DNA of 64,000 nucleotides, taken from Nannobrachium achirus. Its lineage: Eukaryota; Chordata; Actinopteri; Myctophiformes; Myctophidae. Below, piece by piece: positions 55,709-64,000 of the stretch. A model generated the notes under the pieces. That model had not been told where the DNA came from. It did not search any database and saw only the letters and a list, made by a program, of their open reading frames with translations. Position numbers and translations under genes: made by a program. The stretch's first letter is position 1, and every line of letters begins with the position of its first letter. The stretch spans positions 17,499,879-17,563,878 of the forward strand of contig OY997643.1 in NCBI GenBank assembly GCA_963921795.1, read 5' to 3'.

Positions 55709-58700
55709 CTTCCTTCTGTCTGTCTGTCTTCAAACATTTATCTCCTTAGTGAGTTGACCTATCATTGCTCATGAACATTGACTTTTGTTGGTATTTCTGG
55801 CCACAGACTATGGATCTGAAAAGCGAAACGCTCCCCATGAATGACCCAAGTCACCGCCATGAATATTTTAAAATATTAATTTAAACCATACCGATGTGCG
55901 CAGCCAGTGCGCGTTCATTGGGTTACAAGCAATTCGAACCAATGCTCATTCTCCAAGGTTGTCATCTGAATGCAGTGGTTGAAGAATGAAATAGGCTATA
56001 AGCATTTATGGGTGAAGGCTGGCTGGTGTTTAGTGCCGCGGTGCAAGCTTGTATAACTGCTATTATTTTGTATGTGGAGATGGTTCTAACTCCGATCTCC
56101 ACTCTCCATGCCACTCCATCCAGATTTCTGAGAGATGCAGCCATCATAATTGCATCTCCCATAACTCACATCATAAATATATCTATTTCACAAGGTCAGT
56201 TTCCCAGTGAGCTCAAATTGTCTAGAGTAACACCCCTATTCAAGAAACGGAATAAATTAGAACCCGGTAACTACCGTCCAGTTTCCATATTATGTCAAAA
56301 AATAAAAAAATAATAGAAAGAATAATTTATGAACAAATATACACCTATTTGACATCTCTCAATTTGCTGTTTGAATTTCAGTCAGGCTTTCGTAGATCTC
56401 ATTCCACGGATACATGCCTGCTTTATCTGACTGATCATATTAGGAACGAAATAGATGACGGAAAGTACTGTGGGATGTTCATGCTGGACCTTCAAAAGGC
56501 TTTTGACACCGTCAACCACAACATCCTTCTGAGCAAGTTGGGGTTGTTGGGGTTCAATAGCACATCCCTAAAATGGGTGAGATCATATTTGGAGGAGAGA
56601 CAACAGGTTGTGGACATAAGTGGCACATTGTCCTCACCCCTAACATTCTCATGCGGAGTCCCACAGGGGAGCATATTAGGCCCACTTTTCTTTTTGTTAT
56701 ATATAAACGACATGAGATTGGCATGTGACTGCAATCTGTTCTTTTTTGCGGATGACTTGGCTCTGCTAGTCTCTCATGAGGACAAATCAGACATGGAAAA
56801 AACTCTAAGTTTAGAACTTGCAAAAGTTACCACATGGTTAAATGATAAGTTGTCATTAAACTTTAGCAAAACGTTGTCAATACTCTTTGGGTCTAACCAC
56901 AACCTAAGGAACTCTCCTGGATTAATAATGAAATCACAGACAAGCAGGCCGTCACGTACTTAGGATGCATATTAGACAACAAGCATTCCAACAAGTATTC
57001 CAGCATCCCAACAAAGCTACAGACCTCCCAAAACAAAATGATTAGACTAATCCTGAGACTTAATCCCAGAACTCATCTTCTCTCAGCACATTTTCATAGC
57101 CTAAAGTGGCTGCATGTCGAGGAGAGAGTATCGCACTCAAAAATGCCTATGGTTCACAGAATTAAGAACAGGGAGGTACCCAGGTATTTGGTGAAATATT
57201 TTGTAAATTTCAGAGACACACATCGGTATAACACCAGAGGTAGCTCTACTGACTTTGTACCATACAAATAAAGCGATGTTAGATTGTTTTCATTTGCTAG
57301 ATTGTAATTGCTTGTCATCACTCATAAAATGAAATCGGCATGCATGGCCATGATGTACGCTTTTATAAAATGTTATATTTTCACAGGGATTATTTATTAG
57401 TGTGTTAGATATACATTTAGGAGTGGATACATTTGTCCATTTCCTGTCAGATAGTTAGACAATGCTGCTCCGCATGTCTACAATGGAACAAAGTGGTGTA
57501 GACATGTAGGAGGAATCCACCTCTGAACTTGACGTGAGATTTTTATCCTACCTTACGCCAACGTCAAAGTCACGTTGCGATCATAAATGCCTAAATTTGG
57601 GCGTATGCCAACATTTTTATTTGCACCACATTGATAAATGAGGGCCATAGTTTGGGTGTGAGCGTTCTAGTAATGCAAACTAACCTGTCTGATTGCTGAT
57701 CTCTCCATCAGAACAAACAATGCAGTCAAAGCAGCAGACAGGTTCTCCTTTCCTTAAGGCCTTCCTGGTTCCAGGGGAGCAGCTCTCACTGCACACTGAC
57801 CGAGGAGGCTGCAGAGGAGAGTATCTACGATCAATCTGCAATCTCAGTCCGAACTCATTACATTCACATCATGAGATCAACATTAGTTATTTTAGAAAGC
57901 TGAAGTGACCTCTGTGGATTCAAAGCTCCAGAAGATTCTGTCTTCATCAAGGATGAGTTCTTCATCTCCGGAAGCTGACTTCTTGAACACGCCTACTTTT
58001 TGAACCTTTACATTTCCATCAGGGAGCCACGCCCAGTTCATGACATCCATGATCGGTAAAGTATTTCCATTCTCATCAATCGATACCTCTTCCCCTGATG
58101 ATGTGGTGAAGTTGACCTTGTCCAGATAATACACAAGCTAGAAATTGTGTATAAGACACACAGTTAATGATCCGTCGAGAAATACGCCAGCTCAGAGGCT
58201 GACTTACCAGGGGCATGTTCCACTAATGCAAGTTTAGCTAATCCAGGATCTAAGCCTAATCCGGGTTTGCCAAAGCCTCCTCCATTTAGCCTGGTTTATT
58301 CCGTTCCACTAACGCCAAGCCAGGCTGAGAAGCTTTGGCGAGCCAGGATCATTATGTCTAGCTAAAAGCTCGTTCACGTATTCCTTGAAAAGCCCATGCG
58401 GTCGAGCGCCGATTCCTTGATCGTGACCAATCATGGAATCAAACAGAGCGGCGTTCTTCCGCCCCCGATTGCCCCCCTAACCCTTTACACTAAAGTATTA
58501 GATATTGGAATACTTTAGACCTTTGGCTGTACAATAATCACAATGACACAGGCTGTTACCGGTATATCCTACTCTTATTGCTAACTTAATTGAAAACACC
58601 ATTGAAACACTGTTTTGTTTTATCATCTCAAGAACTTCATCATATATTATCAAACATCTAACAACAATATGAATTATAGTGTGCCTATAACAGAGTGACA

Positions 58701-61700
58701 ATGATACATTGATTATATCTTATTGTATTTTTATTTCATTTTATTTTAATGCAGGGTATTTCAAATGAGTCTATTATGCTAAAATATATGTTGAATTAAC
58801 TGTGGAGAAAAACATTAGTTTACAATTTGAGTCATTGGACCAACAGCTATTTCACAAAACTTGAACAAATGGCACTGGATTAACTAATCTTGGCTGTTAG
58901 CCTGGTCCGGAGCAGGCTAGCTTCACAGTTTCATCTCCATGGTAACTAATGTGGGATAACATTCGTGAAACCGACTTCTGGCTTAAAGTTATCAGGCTTA
59001 GTGGCGAGGCTAATCTTCCAAGATAATTCTGCTCTCATGAAACCGAACTTTAATCAGACTAGCTGGTTAATCCAGGTTTAAACCTTAATCATGCCTTCGT
59101 GTAACAGGCCCCAGGGTGCAAAGCTTGTGTACGCCTGTCATTAGAATGCTTTATTCCTCAAGCAAAATCTATTTACATTTTACCAAACATAACATGAAAT
59201 ATGTAGGTGTACTGTATGTGCCCATTTTGCCCAACATATTTAAAAAATAAAATAATATGACTCCCCTAGGGGTCCCGACCCACAGGTTGAGAACCACTGG
59301 TATATAGCGTATAGTAAGTGACCCTAGCTGTAAAAGAATTCTCCTAGGGATTTTGAATTTCAAACTTTGTTAGATGTGTTGCTAGACACCTTTACAAACA
59401 CATTGGTGAAGACGTTTCTTGGTAAGGAATTTATTCCCAGATTTGACATTATTCTGATAATATTCCCTGACTAATTGCTAGCAGCTTTCTGATCAAGGGC
59501 TTAAAAGTTTAAATTCATATCATACCTGCCATGGCTGTATTGTCTGCATGCTGGCACAGCTGTGCCCAGTGAAAGGTCCTCTTCCTGGTATACACTGCAA
59601 CATGTCATGCAGTGCATGGGCCAGAACATACACAGCCTTGTACACACTGTACTCTACCCTCAGGTCTGACAAATCCAACAAGGATGTTTTTGCCAGGTCT
59701 TCTTGTCCAGTGCACAGCACTACACCATCATCCACCAACCATGGCGGCCGCGGAACATCCGCAAACTTACACCCAAACGCCATCTCCCAATATTCCCTCA
59801 GCTGAGGAGGACACAACACCATGTGAATTACTTTAAATGAGTTTAAAATTGCAGCTTAAAAGCTAGTGTAAGGGCTATTTTTTGGTTATAAATAAATAAA
59901 ATGTGTATTAATGAATGAATGAATGAACAAATTAACAAATTCATTGATTGATTAATTAATTAATAATTAATTAATTAATTAATTAATCAATTGTGACAGT
60001 AATCATTGCTATTACTTTTTATTCAGTAACAGTGACGAATAGCTCCATATTGTGACAGTAATCATTGCTATAGAGCACACAGGTCAAACTCAAGGCCCGG
60101 GGGCCAAATCAGGCCCGTGAATGACTTATCTTTGGCCCGCGGGATGAACCCTTAATTACTATTAGAACTGGCCCTCTGGTATATTGCACGCACCACCATA
60201 ATACTACAAGTCCCTCAATGCACTGCGAGTACATTGACGCGAGGATCATAGAGCAGTAAACTGAGCTTTAATTTCATTTTTAATGCATGCAGTTTAATTT
60301 TTGCATTTATTAAGGGAAATATTTGTTTTTTTACAGCTTGCTGCGGAGGCAACCTTACGTTGCGAAATATCGGGCTTGTATTCTGTTTTTCTTTCATGCA
60401 TTTGCTATTCAGATATTCATATATTCATGTGGGGAATTTACCCTGTGTAATCAATAAACATGCTGAGTTTACGCTGAACTGTTGCCCTGGCTAACTTGTC
60501 TTTACTGGACTATTTGGATACAGAACGACGCATCACCATCTCAATCAGGCCCTCAAAGTCCTCAAAGAAAAACTGAATGACCACCCCCAAAAAATAAATA
60601 AATACATAAATAAATAAATAATTGCGACCGTTAGGTCGCAGTTACTATCAAAACCTCCACCGGTTGTCAGTCAGTCAGTCCGTCAGTCTGTCACGTCACG
60701 TCACACTTTTGCCCTACTCATATCTCCGCCACCGTTGCCCCTATCCATGCCAAACTTTGCACACACACTCCTTGCCTACCAATCCACCAGGGACCCCCAG
60801 GGTCCCCCTGGCGCCACTGCCAAAAAGTGCAAAAATGACCAAATTACCACCCCAACAGGGCTGCTCACGGGGAATTCCCGGGGACCACCGACTCCTGGTG
60901 CTCCATAACGGATGCAAAAGTGGTCGCGCCCCCTAGTGGAGGACCCCGCCACTGCAGCGCACATAAAATGCTTTAACTCGGCCTAGGAGCGACCGGGAGA
61001 GCCGGGGCTGGTACCCACACGTCCGCCTCGGCGGCGCGGAGACAGTCGTGCGTACGGGGCCGGCACCCAGGGGGTCTCCGGGGGGCCAGCCACCACCGGG
61101 GCCCCCAGCGGACCCCATGCCACCAGGAAAAAGAATTGGGAAAATAGTCAAAAGTAGCCGATTATACATGTGACCTGACGGTCGCTTGTCTCCCGATTAG
61201 GGAGTCTTACTGGTATCTACATTCTAAAAGGTTGCCATCTGTTAATAGTGCTGAAACATTGATTTAACTTGACTCCAATTAATAGTATAGTAATTAATAT
61301 TTACCATTTGAGTACCTACCTGCATACCTCCATATGTACTCTAATGTTATATGTTTTTAAAGGGGCCCCGCCATGCTTTTCAAAATATATATTTTAAATA
61401 AATATTGGTCCATAATACGGTTTTATACAGGTTTTAGCCTAAACAACCACTCTGATATTTAAATGTCATGTTCTGTCTGTCTCTAATTCCAAGCCATTTC
61501 AGATGCAATACCAAAATGCCCTTTGTTGGCAACGGGGTGCTGTCTTTGGGCTAAAATTGGAACGATACAGAAAAGATTGGCATGGTACCATGATGAGAAC
61601 TATGTAAAGTCAATCCAATTCAAGCCAGTTTTAGTATCACTTTACCTCATGGTTCCACCTCATATGTAAATTAGTTTGTCATGTCATGTCTACCAAATTC

Positions 61701-63708
61701 ATGCAGTTTTAACATAATTTTTATGTGTTATGTGTTTCAAGTTTCAATTCAATTGTACAAAGTGTGTCCCTTCACTCACTTTATCGAGGTCCATATGGCC
61801 CTCTGGAAATGAATGCTGCCCACCTTACACCCTCTATGCTTAGTGTGACAAGAGGCTTCGGGCACGTATCAGGCAATACAACAACTTTATATTTAGATTT
61901 ACAGCCAGGAGAGTTGTTTTATGTGCGGAACCGGAAGGTGGTTGGTAGGAATAAGATTCAGGACTTATGGCTCTCGATTCCTCATCGAGTAATCAAGCGG
62001 TTGAGGCCCAAAAAGCCGGTGTATACTGTGATGCCTGCTGATGCGATGGGACCGCCCAGGACTATAGAAGTAATTTCACATTTCAAGAATAAGAATCTCA
62101 CTCACCAAGCTACAGCTCATTAACCACAGTGCATTAATCACAATTCACAATACAAACAATAAGAATAGAGACAGATGGAACTTTACAATGAATCAAACTT
62201 CGCCCTAACAAACCCCTGTTTCTGATCTAAATAGCAAAAAAAAAGGAGCAGTGACCACGGATGATCACCACCTGTAATGGCACAGAAATAAACATAATAA
62301 ACATCACAGCACATTGACCATTTATGAACCCTCATTATCATACATTGCAGAGCGCATGCATATGAATGAGCCACGGACTCACTGAGACACAAAACAGTTG
62401 ACTGACTCAAACTCGAAACTCAACGTGGCTTCACGCTTCATGTGCTGTGCGCTAGAAAGAACCACAGACATGTTGTCCCATTTAGTTACTCAGAATAACA
62501 GTACATATCGTAACCATAACCAAGTAGCCACACGGGACCGTACCTATGTTCCCCAGGTTCTATGTTCCCCAGGTTCTATGTTCCCCACTTTCTTACCACC
62601 TAAACCTACCCCTAACCCTAACCCTAACCATAACCTCACAAAACTAATGCTGTGAGGTGGGGAACATAGAACCTGGGGAATATAGAACCTGGGGAACATA
62701 GGTTAGACCCCAGCCACACACAGCCATAGAGCAAGACAGGGACTTACATCCCACAACCTAATTAGAATCACCCCAAAAAATAGTGTGTTTGTGAGTGTCT
62801 TTGTGTTTCCATCTGCAACTCCACGTTCAGCAGTTGTTCAATTGTCTAAAAAACATAATACAAAAATCAATAACGCATGTACCTTGCCAAACATCAACTT
62901 TATCACCTTCAGATGTGTCTCTACTTCTCATAATCCCCAAATGTTTAAAAATATTTTCCCAAATTTTGGCCTGTAGGCGGCTGTCCTGTGATGCGATTTA
63001 CATCACAAATGGGCGTCAACAAGCAGCGCACTCCCAGTAGAGATGGAGTGAGGGGGAGGGGGCAGTTCCAGAGAGAGCAACATCACAGTCTGTCTGCTTC
63101 ACACCAAGGGGCTGTAGGCTAGTTTCAATAAATGAAGACAGACCTGATTTGCACTGTATCGATGTGTTCTACCCCAACTCCTTCACCCCATAATAGGGAT
63201 GCTGGTGGTTAAACGTGTAAAGTTAATTTCAGTAATTTCTGATGGAAACAGATAATTCTCTGTGACATCATATGCTATGTAAATATGCACATCTTTCCAC
63301 CTGAGATACGGTATAAGATTCTAAAAAAATAACAGTGTACTTCAGGAGTGCTGTGGATGAAAAGGTTATTTACAGAGGTGCTCTGTGTTAGAAAAAGAAG
63401 AAATAAATTGCTATAGAGCAGGGGCTCTATAGCAGAGTACTATCAGAATATAGAGCTATTTAATCAAAGAAAAAAACACTTACCCTACCTTTAAGAAGAG
63501 AATGAAACTAAAGACTCACTAGGGTGTTGTCAGGGTCATTGTCAGGATGTATTTTCATCAGGAAGTCCCTCAGACCTGGCATGTCCCCACTATGGATGGC
63601 CAAACCCATGTGCCCAGTCATGTAGGGCCTGTAGGAAGGCCTTTGGAGTCGATCGACTGTCGTCCTCAAGGTCACCCACTGTAGACCTGTCACATTCTGC
63701 TCTATCAC
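54645..63708 (-). CDS. Vomeronasal type-2 / OlfC-like family C GPCR, frameshifted
   Basis: Exons 63520-63708, 59526-59801, 57910-58137 (228 bp), 57685-57808 (124 bp) and 54645-55557. The 228- and 124-bp sizes are those of V2R exons 4 and 5. The Venus-flytrap part has [33 protein letters not shown] and [18 protein letters not shown]; then [20 protein letters not shown] and the Cys-rich link [20 protein letters not shown] with [14 protein letters not shown]. The 7TM exon begins [12 protein letters not shown] and ends with [20 protein letters not shown] and [19 protein letters not shown]. Such receptors bind amino-acid-like odorants in olfactory neurons. One base appears missing near 55001-55009 (between the YISDK and [14 protein letters not shown] frames), before TM5, which would truncate the receptor. 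N-terminal exons are not in the window. The split of the large ligand-binding exon is unusual. Confidence 0.85.
55661..55732 (+). repeat. (CTGT)n microsatellite
   Basis: Tetranucleotide run in the last receptor intron. Confidence 0.95.
56100..57271 (+). mobile_element. Truncated non-LTR retrotransposon (RT domain)
   Basis: Opposite in strand to the receptor, in its last intron. RT motifs: [77 protein letters not shown] and the catalytic [11 protein letters not shown]. The C-terminal part [20 protein letters not shown] and [10 protein letters not shown] continues after a frame break near 56955. The 5' half (endonuclease) is absent. There is a frame change at 56292-56313. Clade within the CR1/L2/Rex1-like group not settled. 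Confidence 0.85.
57272..57684. other. Intron sequence, nothing recognised
   Basis: Remainder of the receptor intron, holding LINE 3' tail and unassigned sequence. Confidence 0.5.
58208..59112. mobile_element. MITE-like element with CAGGGGC(A/C)TGTT ends
   Basis: Left caggggcatgttccactaat and right catgccttcgtgtaacaggc cccag are inverted. Subterminal phrases such as gctaatccaggatctaagcc and tagctggttaatccaggtt are typical of a widespread fish family. The centre (58480-58760) is AT-rich. Confidence 0.65.
60084..60230. repeat. hAT-type MITE left end (GGTCAAACTCAAGGCCCGG)
   Basis: ggtcaaactcaaggcccggg, ccaaatcaggcccgtga and tttggcccgcgggatgaac, an end found in many vertebrate hAT-derived repeats. 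It lies in the large receptor intron. Confidence 0.55.
60623..61192. repeat. Repeat with GCGACCGTTAGGTCGC end and GC-rich interior
   Basis: Begins gcgaccgttaggtcgcagtt and ends tgacctgacggtcgcttgtc, with tatctccgccaccgttgccc and gggacccccagggtccccct inside. A known-looking fish repeat; class not assigned. Confidence 0.6.
61193..61880. other. Receptor intron, nothing recognised
   Basis: AT-rich. A ggggccccgccatgc phrase at 61361 may be a MITE end. Confidence 0.4.
61881..62095 (+). pseudogene. LTR-retrotransposon integrase C-terminal remnant
   Basis: The frame has [34 protein letters not shown] and [20 protein letters not shown]. The VRN..GR.KIQD.W / PVY.V.P...GP.RT pattern is the C-terminal domain of a gypsy-type integrase. 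No core or RT is nearby, so it is a fragment. It differs from the integrase at 36522-38228. Confidence 0.55.
62535..62712. mobile_element. MITE with GGTTCTATGTTCCCC ends and CCCTAA tract
   Basis: Tandem ccccaggttctatgttcccc at left is mirrored by ggggaacatagaacctgggg at right, with cctaaccctaaccctaacca in the centre. Confidence 0.8.
62760..63519. other. Receptor intron, nothing recognised
   Basis: No coding or repeat signature identified between the MITE and the 63520-63708 exon. Confidence 0.4.
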
Positions 63709-63714
63709 CTAATG

Positions 63715-64000
63715 CAGGGGCGAGCAACTTTGATGATGGAGAGAGCCACTATATTTCCACACTCACTCCAGAGGACCACTATATTTCCACACTCACTCCA
63801 GAGGGCCACTATATTTCCACACTCACTCCAGAGGGCCACTATATTTCCACACTCACTCCAGAGGGCCACTATATTTCCACACTCACTCCAGAGGGCCACT
63901 ATATTTCCACACTCACTCCAGAGGACCACTATATTTCCACACTCACTCCAGAGGGCCACTATATTTCCACACTCACTCCAGAGGGCCACTATATTTCCAC
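63715..64000 (+). repeat. 30-bp tandem array in an hAT-type MITE, runs off the window
   Basis: caggggcgagcaactttgat is the left end of the family at 11458-11961. The unit CCACTATATTTCCACACTCA then CTCCAGAGGG repeats about nine times from 63741 with only G/A variants (gaggaccac versus gagggccac). Direct repeats without unique spacers. Confidence 0.9.

Noticed and set aside
63741..64000. CRISPR-like array of regular 30-bp repeats
   Set aside because: Repeats are contiguous with no unique spacers, and the setting is a vertebrate genome; it is a minisatellite.

Overview
The window is from a teleost (ray-finned fish) nuclear genome. It contains a spliced family-C chemosensory receptor gene of the fish V2R/OlfC type and a spliced caspase-8/10-type gene. 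It also has fish-type repeats (long GT and GTGC microsatellites, hAT-derived MITEs, tRNA-derived SINEs, Penelope-type hammerhead motifs) and a gypsy element with an unusual gene order. There is no bacterial-style operon. Most of the 64 kb is layered transposable-element sequence with two host genes embedded in it, both on the minus strand.

Layout. 0-14 kb: repeats only, notably a 4.5-kb foldback element (1766-6291) with a smaller foldback nested in one arm, a 1-kb foldback with a GC-rich core (7850-8840), several hAT-type MITEs and microsatellites, and a Penelope-like remnant with a hammerhead ribozyme motif (13.0-13.4 kb). 14.3-17.8 kb: caspase-8/10-like gene, minus strand. 18.0-27.0 kb: a palindromic MITE split at its centre by a short palindrome and by an 8.4-kb element with CACTGCAAAAA terminal repeats and TA target duplications. 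The large element carries a spliced SAMD3-like gene on the plus strand and a related fragment on the minus strand. 27-32 kb: LINE tail, a second Penelope-like remnant with a hammerhead motif (interrupted by a GC-rich 357-bp element with 9-bp target duplications) and tandem repeats.

32.3-54.3 kb: a nested stack. An outer repeat family is interrupted by a gypsy element (34161-39634, minus) whose integrase lies upstream of reverse transcriptase, and by a decayed multi-copy gene (40.06-48.85 kb, plus) with Cys/His-rich ends and an apparent XPG/PIN-like nuclease core. That gene is itself split by a complete 4296-bp hAT transposon (42286-46581) with a perfect 8-bp target duplication. A MITE sits in a transposase intron, and a small recurring hairpin sits in the MITE. 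54.6-63.7 kb: V2R/OlfC-type receptor, minus, with one frameshift in the 7TM exon and a LINE in its last intron. 63.7-64 kb: a 30-bp tandem array running off the window.

The least explained signal is a roughly 60-80-bp hairpin (arms AATAGCAGATCTACAAGCTC and complement) present at least 11 times, plus half-copies, across unrelated host repeats, introns and intergenic DNA. All calls rest on reading the sequence and remembered family motifs; no database search was run.
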